DNA from: Clostridia bacterium | GTDB lineage: Bacteria > Bacillota > Clostridia > Christensenellales > UBA1242 | Assembly (NCBI GenBank): GCA_028709705.1 | Contig: JAQVWL010000007.1 | Span: 1-43,477 of the forward strand | Direction: 5' to 3' | DNA length: 43,477 nucleotides | In this document: piece after piece, positions 1 to 8,425 of the stretch | How the letters are laid out: every line of letters begins with the position of its first letter | How positions within the stretch are numbered: position 1 is the first letter of the stretch | Notes under the pieces: model-generated | The model's input: the letters and a program-made list of their open reading frames with translations, nothing else | Database searches by the model: none | Told to the model about the DNA's origin: nothing | Translations under genes and position numbers: made by a program

Positions 1-1904
1 AGTATGTTGTGCATAATATCCACGGCATTGGCAAGTGTGTTGGGCTTGAAAAATTAAAATTTTCTGACTATGAAAAAGACTATTTTATTATTGAATATGC
101 AAATGGCGATAGGTTATATTTACCGACCGAGCAAACCGATACCATTTCTGCTTTTTATGCGGGCGAAAAAGAACCCAAGTTAAACAAATTGGGTGGCGTT
201 GAATTTGCAAAAATAAAAGAAAAAGTATACAAAAATGTAAAACAAATTGCCTTTGATTTGTTAGAACTTTATGCAAAAAGAGAAAAGACCATGGGAAATG
301 TTTATGTCAAAGATGATTATCTTATGGAAATGTTTGAAACCGCTTTTCCCTTTGAAGAAACCGCGGACCAACTTCAAGCAATTAATGACATAAAAACTGA
401 TATGGAAAGCAAAAAAATAATGGATAGACTTGTTTGTGGAGATGTTGGCTATGGCAAAACCGAAGTTGCCTTGCGTGCAATTTACAAAGCAGTTTTAAGT
501 GGAAAGCAGGTTGCTTTTCTTTGCCCAACAACTATTCTTGCCGAACAGCATTACAAAACTTGTCAGTCAAGATTTAATGGTTTTATGGTCAAAGTGGCAA
601 GATTTAACCGCCTTGTGAAAAAAGCGGAGCAAGACGAAGTTGTCAAAGGACTTGCCGATGGCAGTATAAATGTTGTTTGCGGAACGCACAAACTTTTAAA
701 CGACAAATTAAAGTTCAAAAACTTAACACTTTTGGTATTAGACGAAGAACAAAGATTTGGCGTTGAAGACAAAGAAAAAATAAAAAATATGAAAAACAAC
801 ATAGATGTTTTGTCGTTAAGTGCAACGCCAATACCACGAACACTTCATATGTCTTTATCTGGCATAAGAGATATAAGCATTATAGACACGCCGCCAAAAG
901 AAAGATTGCCTATTCAAACTTTTGTCACTCAATACACAGAAGATTTAGTCGAACGGGCGTGCAATCAAGAACTTTCTCGTGGCGGGCAAGTGCTTGTTAT
1001 TTTTAACCGAATAGACAAAATTTATGATTTTGCTAACAAAATGAAAAAAATGTTGCCAAACGTAAATATTGGCGTGGCACACGGAAGATTATCCCAAAAA
1101 CTTTTGGAAGATGCTATTATGAAATTATATAATCACAAATATCAAATTTTGGTTGCAACAACTTTGATAGAAAACGGAATAGACTTGCCAAGTGCAAACA
1201 CATTGATTGTTGTAGATGCTGACAAATTGGGACTTTCTCAACTTTATCAAATAAGGGGAAGAATAGGTAGAAGCAATAAAACAGCCTATGCTTATTTGAC
1301 ATTTAACGCCAACAAACAACTTACAAATACCGCTTATCAAAGATTGACTGCAATAATGGAGCATACTGCACTTGGAAGTGGTTTTAAAATTGCAATGGCA
1401 GACCTTGAAATTAGAGGTGCAGGTAATGTTTTGGGCAAAGAACAGCACGGAAATATGGCAAAAGTTGGTTATGATTTGTATTACAAACTTCTAAATATGG
1501 CGCTTAAAGAAATCAAAGGAGAAAAATCAGAAGATAAAAAAGATATGAAATTGGATATAAATATAAGTGCATATATTGATGAAAATTATATCACAAACGA
1601 AGATGACAGAATAAAAGTTTATGGGCAAATAAGTTTGCTAAATTCGCAACAACAACTGCAAAATTTAAAAACCGATTTAACTTGTGTTTATGGCAAAATG
1701 CCAACAGAATTGGACAATCTTATGAAAATTGCACTTATAAAAAACCTTGCAACAAATCAAAACATAAAAAGAATAATTATAAATCAAAATGCTTGCAAGG
1801 TGTATTTTTATGACAACAAGGATATAATATTTTCTGAATTTTTAAGCGTAAATGACAAAATGGAACAAGTTTTGGAGTTTTTGTCTTCCAAAGCAACTTT
1901 GTAA
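1..1904 (+). CDS. mfd: Transcription-repair coupling factor Mfd, C-terminal part (5' end outside window)
   Basis: Frame stays open upstream of the listed GTG (reads YVVHNIHGIGK..., the CarD-like RID region). Helicase motifs GDVGYGKTEVALRA, LDEEQRFGV, SATPIPRTLHMS, HGR, LIENGIDLPSANT, QIRGRIGR, then a C-terminal TRCF domain. Confidence 0.97.
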   Translation, partial: YVVHNIHGIGKCVGLEKLKFSDYEKDYFIIEYANGDRLYLPTEQTDTISAFYAGEKEPKLNKLGGVEFAKIKEKVYKNVKQIAFDLLELYAKREKTMGNVYVKDDYLMEMFETAFPFEETADQLQAINDIKTDMESKKIMDRLVCGDVGYGKTEVALRAIYKAVLSGKQVAFLCPTTILAEQHYKTCQSRFNGFMVKVARFNRLVKKAEQDEVVKGLADGSINVVCGTHKLLNDKLKFKNLTLLVLDEEQRFGVEDKEKIKNMKNNIDVLSLSATPIPRTLHMSLSGIRDISIIDTPPKERLPIQTFVTQYTEDLVERACNQELSRGGQVLVIFNRIDKIYDFANKMKKMLPNVNIGVAHGRLSQKLLEDAIMKLYNHKYQILVATTLIENGIDLPSANTLIVVDADKLGLSQLYQIRGRIGRSNKTAYAYLTFNANKQLTNTAYQRLTAIMEHTALGSGFKIAMADLEIRGAGNVLGKEQHGNMAKVGYDLYYKLLNMALKEIKGEKSEDKKDMKLDINISAYIDENYITNEDDRIKVYGQISLLNSQQQLQNLKTDLTCVYGKMPTELDNLMKIALIKNLATNQNIKRIIINQNACKVYFYDNKDIIFSEFLSVNDKMEQVLEFLSSKATL

Positions 1905-1910
1905 AATTTG

Positions 1911-1939
1911 TTGCAATTTTTATGGGTATAATATATAAT
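1911..1939 (+). promoter_or_regulatory. Predicted SigA-type promoter TTGCAA-N17-TATAAT upstream of the PrsA-like gene
   Basis: TTGCAA at 1911-1916, TATAAT at 1934-1939, 17-bp spacer; SD AGGAGA before ATG 1965. Confidence 0.6.
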
Positions 1940-1964
1940 AGTCCTATATGTTTTAGGAGAATAG

Positions 1965-3647
1965 ATGAAAAAGAAAATCGCATTTTTATTGGTCTGTGTG
2001 TTTTGCTTGACATTTGCATTAAGTGGATGTGATTTATTTGTGCTTGATTACAACAAATATTTATCTCAAACTATTGCCACCGTCAATTATCCAACCCAAA
2101 ACGGAATAACCAACACAATAGTTATAACAAAAGAAGATTTGATTCAATCATATAACAAATATGGCGAAAATTTGACCCAAAATGGTTACACTACCCAAAC
2201 AGCAGTTGAATATTTGGTGCAATATTTAATCAATCAAAAAATTATGCTAAATGAAGTTGAAGCATTGATTGAAAGTGACAAAATAGTTTTGACAAACAAT
2301 GATTATAACAATATGTGGACACAAACTTATGAAGGTATGATTTCCTTGCTTGCTGATTATGAAGAAGAAATAATTTCAGATTGGAAACTAACCACCCCAA
2401 GTGTTTTGACGGAAGATGCAGAAGACACAAACACTTATTTTAAACCTTTTGAAAAACAAGCCGAATTGGTGAAAGACACAGATGGAAATTGGCATATAAA
2501 AACAATAGTTAACCCCGAAGAAGAAAATGAAGACTTGATATATACCGCAATAGGAAAAGAAGTTGAAACAATTATAACTGCTTTAACACAAAAAATTGGT
2601 GATAATGCAGTTTTGGTAGAAGCAAAAAAACGATATATTGCAGACCTAAAAACTTATGAAAAAGGCAAAAACCTCAGCACGATAAACAATGAAATTTTTG
2701 CTCGTGAAGTTGAAAGAGTTTATACAAATGTAAAAAATAATATATATTTAAGTTTATATTCAGAATATTTTGAAAACAAAACAGGTTATTCTCCAATAAG
2801 TGTTGAGCAAGTTTTAAATTATTTAACTGCTGATATGCTTGCAAGTTATACTGAATATAAAATTACCCCAGATGCTTACAAAACAGATATTTTAAGTTCA
2901 AGGGCAGATGCAAAATATGTTATGGACGGCAACTATTTTTATGTTTCACACATTTTGATTAAATTTACCGATGAACAAACAAGCAAATTGGAAGATTTGA
3001 AAACAAAACTTGAACAAGGAGCAATATCTTCATCTGTTTATAACACTGAAAGGCAAAAAATTGTTGACAGCACTCTTGCAAAAGAATACGGCGAAACAAC
3101 AAATATAACTGCTTCAACCTTGTTAAACAATTTGAAAGATGAGTTGCTACAAACAACATCAGATGCAGACAAAGTAGATATTTTTAATGAATATATTTAC
3201 AAATACAATGAAGACACAGGCAACAAAAATCAAACTTATGACTATGTTATTGGAACAACTGACTCCAAAATGGTAGAAAGTTTTACCCAATCAGCAAGAG
3301 AACTTTACAACAACGGTGGTGGTTCTTTTGGTGACATTTCTGATTTGGTGGAATCTGAATATGGTTTGCATATTGTTATATATCTAAATCCAGTTACAAA
3401 TGCTTTTACAATAACCAATGCAAGTACTTTTAATTTGTTAACCTTAAATCAAGATGATTTAGATGAAATAATATATACAATTAACATAACAAAACTTAGT
3501 CTTTTAAACACAAAAACAATTTTTGATAATGTCTATGAAACTTTGTTTAAAGACAATTTTTCAAAATTTGAAGCAATGCACCTAAACACTTTAAAAGAAA
3601 ATTTGACAATAGAATTATATTCAACCAATTATAGCGACTTGTATTAA
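1965..3647 (+). CDS. PrsA/SurA-like peptidyl-prolyl isomerase lipoprotein
   Basis: Lipoprotein signal MKKKIAFLLVCVFCLTFALSGC; parvulin-like segments FYVSHILIKF and GGGSFGDISDLVESEYGLHIVIY; SD present; located directly after mfd. Confidence 0.8.
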   Translation: MKKKIAFLLVCVFCLTFALSGCDLFVLDYNKYLSQTIATVNYPTQNGITNTIVITKEDLIQSYNKYGENLTQNGYTTQTAVEYLVQYLINQKIMLNEVEALIESDKIVLTNNDYNNMWTQTYEGMISLLADYEEEIISDWKLTTPSVLTEDAEDTNTYFKPFEKQAELVKDTDGNWHIKTIVNPEEENEDLIYTAIGKEVETIITALTQKIGDNAVLVEAKKRYIADLKTYEKGKNLSTINNEIFAREVERVYTNVKNNIYLSLYSEYFENKTGYSPISVEQVLNYLTADMLASYTEYKITPDAYKTDILSSRADAKYVMDGNYFYVSHILIKFTDEQTSKLEDLKTKLEQGAISSSVYNTERQKIVDSTLAKEYGETTNITASTLLNNLKDELLQTTSDADKVDIFNEYIYKYNEDTGNKNQTYDYVIGTTDSKMVESFTQSARELYNNGGGSFGDISDLVESEYGLHIVIYLNPVTNAFTITNASTFNLLTLNQDDLDEIIYTINITKLSLLNTKTIFDNVYETLFKDNFSKFEAMHLNTLKENLTIELYSTNYSDLY

Positions 3648-3655
3648 AATTTGAT

Positions 3656-3700
3656 AAAATCACATAAGAAAAAAACATTTTGACTTATGCGATTTTTTTT
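3656..3700 (+). terminator. Rho-independent-like terminator after the PrsA-like gene
   Basis: AAATCaCATAAG ... CTTATGcGATTT stem with one mismatch, followed by a T-run. Confidence 0.6.
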
Positions 3701-3708
3701 GTTATTAT
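3680..3708 (+). promoter_or_regulatory. Predicted promoter TTGACT-N17-TATTAT, 7 nt before ATG 3716
   Basis: TTGACT 3680-3685, TATTAT 3703-3708, 17-bp spacer; overlaps the preceding terminator stem. Confidence 0.6.
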
Positions 3709-3715
3709 TAAGAAA

Positions 3716-5020
3716 ATGAAATATAAAGTAAAAATTTATAAAAGAGATAAACTTTTAAAATATGCTAGCGGAACCTCAAAAGAAAGAGGTTTTGCTTTTA
3801 ATTTGTTTACTTTACCAAAAAACTTTCAAAAAAATATTGATGAAGCCGAACAAGCCGTTGCAAAGCAAAAAAGCAAAAAGAAAAAATATATTAGTTTGAT
3901 TTTTTTTGTAATAAATTTGGTGATTATTGCTGTTATTCTTGGAGTTCAAATAGCAAAAGCGGAAGATATGTCAATAACAACTTTGCTGAACTCAACTTTT
4001 TCCACAAGCATTTTTTTGGCAATGCTTGTTGTTTGGGCTTTGTCTATGATGATTGAATCTTTTAGGGCTAATATTTTGATAAAACGTTCAACGGGCAAGT
4101 CTAGACCTTTTTTAAGTTACAAAGTCTGTGCCTTGGGTAGATATTATGATTTAATAACACCGATGGCAACGGGGGGACAACCATTTCAAATTTTTTATTT
4201 GGCAAACAGGGGGCTTAACGCATCTTCGGCAATCTCCGTACCCATGGGAAGATATGTTGTCAACCAAATAGTGCTTTCACTTGTTTGGACCATTGCAATG
4301 ATAGTCGGACTTCCAATGGATTTGGGACCAAATTTTGCCTTTATTAAACCACTTTGCGTTATAGGTTGGTTTTTAAACTTTGTTTTGATTGTTGGAGTTG
4401 TTGTTTTAAGTGTAAATCAAAAATTGGGAAAAAAACTTGTTATTTGGGTATTAAAATTTTTGCAAAAAATAAAAATATTAAAAAATTATGAAAAACAATA
4501 TACAAGAGTTATAAAAACCGTTACCGATTTTCAAGCGACCATAAAAAACTTTGCTCGGGCAAAAGGTACATTTTTGTTGCTAGTACTTTCTTCGTTTTTT
4601 TATATTTTTATTGCATATTCAATGGCGTTTTTGGTATATAGTTCGCTTGTTGGTTTTTTTGATTTTTCTATGTGGCCATACATTATCTTGTTGGGTATGC
4701 TGATTGATATGGCGGCAAGTTTTGTTCCTTTGCCAGGTGGAACGGGTGTTAGCGAATTGACTTTTACAACACTTTTTGCTGTCATTTTGGCAAACAGTGC
4801 AATGCTTGTTTGGGCGCTTATTTTTTGGAAATTTATGACATATTATATTTATCTTTTGCAAGGTATTTTGATTTTGGCTTATGACAATTTTTGGGGCAAC
4901 CAAAAATATAATTGGCTTAAAAAGAAATGGGAATTGGAAGCAGAGAGTATGAATTTTACACAAATAAAATTACACGAATTTAGTCAATCCAAGAAAAAAA
5001 ATCCTAAAAAATTGGTATAA
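3716..5020 (+). CDS. Lysylphosphatidylglycerol synthase TM-region / flippase-like (UPF0104-type) integral membrane protein
   Basis: Multiple TM segments; YYDLITPMATGGQPFQIFYLANRG and FVPLPGGTGVSELTF motifs typical of this family. The listed 3680 TTG start lies in the -35 box; ATG 3716 is preferred. Confidence 0.8.
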   Translation: MKYKVKIYKRDKLLKYASGTSKERGFAFNLFTLPKNFQKNIDEAEQAVAKQKSKKKKYISLIFFVINLVIIAVILGVQIAKAEDMSITTLLNSTFSTSIFLAMLVVWALSMMIESFRANILIKRSTGKSRPFLSYKVCALGRYYDLITPMATGGQPFQIFYLANRGLNASSAISVPMGRYVVNQIVLSLVWTIAMIVGLPMDLGPNFAFIKPLCVIGWFLNFVLIVGVVVLSVNQKLGKKLVIWVLKFLQKIKILKNYEKQYTRVIKTVTDFQATIKNFARAKGTFLLLVLSSFFYIFIAYSMAFLVYSSLVGFFDFSMWPYIILLGMLIDMAASFVPLPGGTGVSELTFTTLFAVILANSAMLVWALIFWKFMTYYIYLLQGILILAYDNFWGNQKYNWLKKKWELEAESMNFTQIKLHEFSQSKKKNPKKLV

Positions 5021-5048
5021 ATTTGCTTGCAACACACACCATACTTTT

Positions 5049-5630
5049 ATGGCAAAAATACAAGCTTTTGTTAAAAAAAACAAAAAGAAAATTTCAACAA
5101 AAGAAAGTTGGTATATTTTTTTTGTTGTTAGCCTTTCAGTTGCTCTTATTATCTTAATCTTGCTGTTTTTGTACAATCCCTTATCTCCAACTTATCCAAC
5201 GATAAATCAAAGAATGATTGGCACCCCTGTGAATGTAACAGTGGAAGATAGTGGGGCGTTTTCGGAAACAGTTTTATTTTTTGGTTCTCTTTTGCCGGAT
5301 TTTGAAATTCCGCAAGATGCAACTTTAACTTTAAAAGCAAACCAACAAAATTGCAGGGCAAGAATAAAAATTTTTATGTTTAATGACCAAAATCAAATTA
5401 TAAATTTGTCTGCAAATTTTACTAGCAGTTGGGAACCAAATGCAGATGGTTATTATTATTATATTGAAGAAATAACTCCCGATTTGGTGTTAAAATTTTT
5501 GAACAGTATTCAAGTTCCAAGCGTGGAACAAAATCTATGTTCTTCAAGTATTTACAATTTTATAATAACCATTGAAACTTTGCCTGTTACCGCAGATTAT
5601 CTCACTTTATGGAAATTGGCGGAAGTTTAA
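5049..5630 (+). CDS. Membrane-anchored small extracytoplasmic beta-rich protein, possibly TasA/camelysin-like
   Basis: N-terminal basic stretch plus one TM segment; RARIKIFMFNDQNQ...SSWEPNADGYYYYIEEITPD resembles the W..dGYYYY pattern of TasA-like proteins. No clear SD. Confidence 0.5.
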   Translation: MAKIQAFVKKNKKKISTKESWYIFFVVSLSVALIILILLFLYNPLSPTYPTINQRMIGTPVNVTVEDSGAFSETVLFFGSLLPDFEIPQDATLTLKANQQNCRARIKIFMFNDQNQIINLSANFTSSWEPNADGYYYYIEEITPDLVLKFLNSIQVPSVEQNLCSSSIYNFIITIETLPVTADYLTLWKLAEV

Positions 5631-5659
5631 AACACATTTTTTCTGTCAACAATAAAAAT

Positions 5660-6118
5660 ATGAAAAGAATTGGTTTGTTGTTGGCGGTATTAAGTATATT
5701 TTCGTTTTGTAGTTTAGACAATTCAACCGCTACAAAACTTTTTTCATATTTTGAAAATGGCGAAGTTTGTTTTTTTTGCTCTTCTGCTGAAACTGAAATA
5801 AAAAATACAATAATTCAAGCGAATGGAAATGGTTTTATTGTTGCAACAAATATAAAAAATGCTATTCAAGTTAACAAAGAATTAACAAATTGCAATGGTT
5901 TTAGTATAAAAATTGACAAAAATGAAAACATTGATTTGATTTTAAAAAATATTGAAATAGTAAAAAAGGAAACTATCTCAAATATCAAAATAGTTTATGG
6001 TTACACTTGCGGTCTAACCTTTTGTACTTTTATTGATGGCAAAAAAGTCAATATTCAAATTGCCGAAAACAACGATTTTATTACTATTGGTTCGCCAATT
6101 ATTTTGGGTTCGTATTAA
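5660..6118 (+). CDS. YwmB-like secreted protein (TATA-box-binding-like fold family)
   Basis: C-terminus KKVNIQIAENNDFITIGSPIILGSY resembles the YwmB ending (NLQIA...TVGTPI...); signal-like N-terminus MKRIGLLLAVLSIFSFC; lies beside spoIIQ-like and spoIIID genes. ORF is open from 5609; ATG 5660 gives a better signal peptide. Confidence 0.5.
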   Translation: MKRIGLLLAVLSIFSFCSLDNSTATKLFSYFENGEVCFFCSSAETEIKNTIIQANGNGFIVATNIKNAIQVNKELTNCNGFSIKIDKNENIDLILKNIEIVKKETISNIKIVYGYTCGLTFCTFIDGKKVNIQIAENNDFITIGSPIILGSY

Positions 6119-6153
6119 TATTTTGCAATTTTATTTCTTTTTTTGTCGAAACT

Positions 6154-6183
6154 GTATATAAAAATTTATAAAAGTTAACAATT
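6154..6183 (+). promoter_or_regulatory. Tentative SigF-type promoter GTATA-N15-GTTAACAATT before the spoIIQ-like gene
   Basis: Near match to the forespore SigF/G consensus, but the implied start site nearly overlaps the SD (AAGGAGG 6188-6194). Confidence 0.2.
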
Positions 6184-6199
6184 AAAAAAGGAGGTAAGA

Positions 6200-6799
6200 A
6201 TGGAAAAGGAAACATTTTTGAAAAAGTCGAAAAAATATGCTGGTTATCTTGTTGCGGGAACACTTGTTCTTGCGTTGGCAATAACAATAATTGTTACAGG
6301 TGGCAATTTGGCGAGAACAGACAACAATATTTCACCTGCAACCAATCCGGTAATAAGTGTTGGTGCCAACCCTGTAAGTGTGCTTTCATTTACATTGCCT
6401 ATGATGAATGCTACTGTTATAAAAGATTTTTCTAGCACTCAATTATACTTAAATCAAACATTAAATAAGTGGGAATATCACGATGGTATTGATTTTGTTG
6501 CAAGTGATTTAAGCGTTTATGCTGTTGCTGATGGAGTTGTAAGTGAAGTTTATAGCGATTATGCGTTTGGAAACACTGTTGTTATAACTCATTCAAACAA
6601 CCTAAAAAGTGTTTATAGTTCTTTAAGTTCAAATGTGTTGGTGGAAGTGGGCGATGATGTGCAAAAAAATCAAAAGATTGGCACTGCTGACCAAAGTGCA
6701 TCAAACGAGCAAGCCGATGGCGCACACTTGCATTTTAAACTAATTGAAGACAACCAAAACATTGATCCAGCAAATTATCTTGACCTTGAAGTTAAATAA
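6200..6799 (+). CDS. spoIIQ: SpoIIQ-like M23/LytM-domain membrane protein
   Basis: One N-terminal TM segment; M23 motifs YHDGIDF and GAHLHFKL; SASNEQADGAHLHF resembles SpoIIQ; strong SD AAGGAGG. Confidence 0.7.
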   Translation: MEKETFLKKSKKYAGYLVAGTLVLALAITIIVTGGNLARTDNNISPATNPVISVGANPVSVLSFTLPMMNATVIKDFSSTQLYLNQTLNKWEYHDGIDFVASDLSVYAVADGVVSEVYSDYAFGNTVVITHSNNLKSVYSSLSSNVLVEVGDDVQKNQKIGTADQSASNEQADGAHLHFKLIEDNQNIDPANYLDLEVK

Positions 6800-6810
6800 T
6801 AATAATTTTC

Positions 6811-6839
6811 TTTACAAAGTTTTTTTCTTGTGTTATACT
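6811..6839 (+). promoter_or_regulatory. Predicted promoter TTTACA-N17-TATACT upstream of acpP
   Basis: TTTACA 6811-6816, TATACT 6834-6839, 17-bp spacer. Confidence 0.6.
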
Positions 6840-6853
6840 AAAAAATAGTAAAA

Positions 6854-7096
6854 ATGGAGGAAAAAATGACGCTAGAAAAAGTAAAAAAACTTGTTGCATC
6901 TCAACTTAATATATCTCTTGAAAAGGTTAATAACAACTCAAAATTGATTGAAGATTTGGGTGCCGACTCGCTTGATATAGTTGAAATGTTAATGTCTTTG
7001 GAAGAAGAATTTGGTATTAGCATTCCGGACGAAGATACTGCCAATATGACAACAATTGAAGAAATTGCCAAAGTGATTGACAGCAAGAAAAAATAA
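6854..7096 (+). CDS. acpP: Acyl carrier protein
   Basis: LGADSLDIVEMLMSLEEEFGISIPDEDTANMTTIEE; phosphopantetheine Ser in the DSL motif; SD GGAGG. Confidence 0.96.
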   Translation: MEEKMTLEKVKKLVASQLNISLEKVNNNSKLIEDLGADSLDIVEMLMSLEEEFGISIPDEDTANMTTIEEIAKVIDSKKK

Positions 7097-7107
7097 CAAA
7101 AAAAATA

Positions 7108-7150
7108 AAGAACACTATTTGTTATTAATGGCGAATAGTGTTCTTTTTTA
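7108..7150 (+). terminator. Rho-independent terminator after acpP
   Basis: Perfect 12-bp stem AAGAACACTATT / AATAGTGTTCTT followed by TTTTT. Confidence 0.85.
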
Positions 7151-7195
7151 TTCTTTACTTTCATATATTGTAGAAAAACCAAATATGGAGGTAAA

Positions 7196-7447
7196 ATGAA
7201 TTTTGTGATTAACCAAAGGGCAGTTGCTCTTGGTAGATATATACTCAAAACAAGACAAACGGTTAGGCAGGTGGCGGGGGTCTATGGGATTAGCAAAAGC
7301 ACTGTGCATTTTGATGTGTCAAAAAGACTAAAAAAAATTGATTATAATTTATATTTAAAAACAAAAAAAATATTAAACAAAAATTTTGAAGAAAAACATT
7401 TAAGGGGTGGAGAAGCAACAAGAAAAAAATATTTAAAAAATAAATAA
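7196..7447 (+). CDS. spoIIID: Stage III sporulation transcriptional regulator SpoIIID
   Basis: RAVALGRYILKTRQTVRQVAGVYGISKSTVHFDVSKRLKKID...HLRGGEATRKKYL; SD GGAGGT. Confidence 0.92.
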   Translation: MNFVINQRAVALGRYILKTRQTVRQVAGVYGISKSTVHFDVSKRLKKIDYNLYLKTKKILNKNFEEKHLRGGEATRKKYLKNK

Positions 7448-7464
7448 ATATTAATAAAATAAAT

Positions 7465-7496
7465 AAAAAATAATGTTTTTTTATTATTTTTTTAAT
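7465..7496. terminator. Possible AT-only bidirectional terminator between convergent spoIIID and ttcA-like gene
   Basis: AAAAAATAAT / ATTATTTTTT stem with a T-rich loop in a convergent gap; low GC makes it weak. Confidence 0.3.
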
Positions 7497-7505
7497 TAAT
7501 TTAAT

Positions 7506-8240
7506 TTATTTTATTAATTTTTTTGATTTATCAAACAAATTATATCTTTCAGTTTTGCACAAACTTTCTAACAAATTGTTTTTAAATTTTGGTATTTTTT
7601 TGTTTAAGTCTTCCAATATATTTTTCATATTTTCTCGTTCAGTTAATTTATTTGCGGGGCAACAACTTTTTATTATTGGCAGAAATTCACTATGCGAAAT
7701 TATTTCATTTTCCCAAACATAAAGAAAAGGGCGAATAACAAACAAATCAATTCTTGACAAATATGACAATGGCCAAAAACTGCTCAATCTATTTTCTTTT
7801 GTTACGCTCATAAAAAAAGTTTGGATAAAATCATCTGCGTGATGACCCAAAGCAACTTTGTTGCAACCAAGTTCTTTTGCTTTTGAATTTAACATTCCTC
7901 GCCTTAAATTTGCACACAAAGAGCAGGGATTTTTTTCTTTTTTTATGTCAAAAACAATTTCTTTTATATTGGATTTTATTACAAAAAATGGAACTTTTAG
8001 TTCGTTGCAAAAGTCTTCTATTTTGGTATAATCTGTGTTTCCAAAAACATCAACCGAAATTGCGACAATATCAAAATCAAATTTTTGTTTGGTTTTGTAA
8101 ATTGCCAAAGTTTGCAAAAGCAACAAACTATCTTTTCCGCCAGACAACGCCACTGCAACTTTGTCGCCTTGTTTTAGCATATTGTATTCAACAATCGCTT
8201 TGTGTGTTTTGGAAACTATTTTTTTTAAATTATTTATCAT
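7506..8240 (-). CDS. TtcA/TtuA-like PP-loop tRNA thiolation enzyme
   Basis: VAVALSGGKDSLLLLQTLA PP-loop, CSLC and CCPA cysteine motifs, VALGHHADDFIQTFFM. Confidence 0.85.
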   Translation of the reverse strand: MINNLKKIVSKTHKAIVEYNMLKQGDKVAVALSGGKDSLLLLQTLAIYKTKQKFDFDIVAISVDVFGNTDYTKIEDFCNELKVPFFVIKSNIKEIVFDIKKEKNPCSLCANLRRGMLNSKAKELGCNKVALGHHADDFIQTFFMSVTKENRLSSFWPLSYLSRIDLFVIRPFLYVWENEIISHSEFLPIIKSCCPANKLTERENMKNILEDLNKKIPKFKNNLLESLCKTERYNLFDKSKKLIK

Positions 8241-8246
8241 AAAAAC

Positions 8247-8275
8247 ATAATATCATTTTTGTTTTATAATTTCAA
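8247..8275 (-). promoter_or_regulatory. Predicted promoter TTGAAA-N17-TATTAT, 6 nt before the ttcA-like ATG
   Basis: On the minus strand: TTGAAA (8275-8270), TATTAT (8252-8247), then GTTTTT and ATG at 8240. Confidence 0.6.
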
Positions 8276-8361
8276 TAAATAAATAAAAAAATGTCAAAAT
8301 AATACCAAAAATATCTTTGCAATTTATATATATATTAATAATAAACTTTTTTATATTTAAG

Positions 8362-8391
8362 TTGACATATTTCTACATTTTTTGATATACT
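8362..8391 (+). promoter_or_regulatory. Predicted promoter TTGACA-N18-TATACT driving the giant lipoprotein genes
   Basis: Consensus -35 TTGACA 8362-8367; TATACT 8386-8391; GTGAGGGA SD-like before ATG 8426. Confidence 0.65.
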
Positions 8392-8425
8392 AACATTGAT
8401 GATATTTTTCATTTGTGAGGGATAA

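Noticed and set aside
3680-3715. TTG start at 3680 for the flippase-like gene
   Set aside because: It lies in the predicted -35 box and terminator arm; ATG 3716 is a better start.
5015-5048. Possible leaderless start for the 5049 gene
   Set aside because: It lacks an SD, but no -10-like box occurs 5-8 nt before the ATG and no well-spaced -35/-10 pair was found, so it does not fit the pattern.
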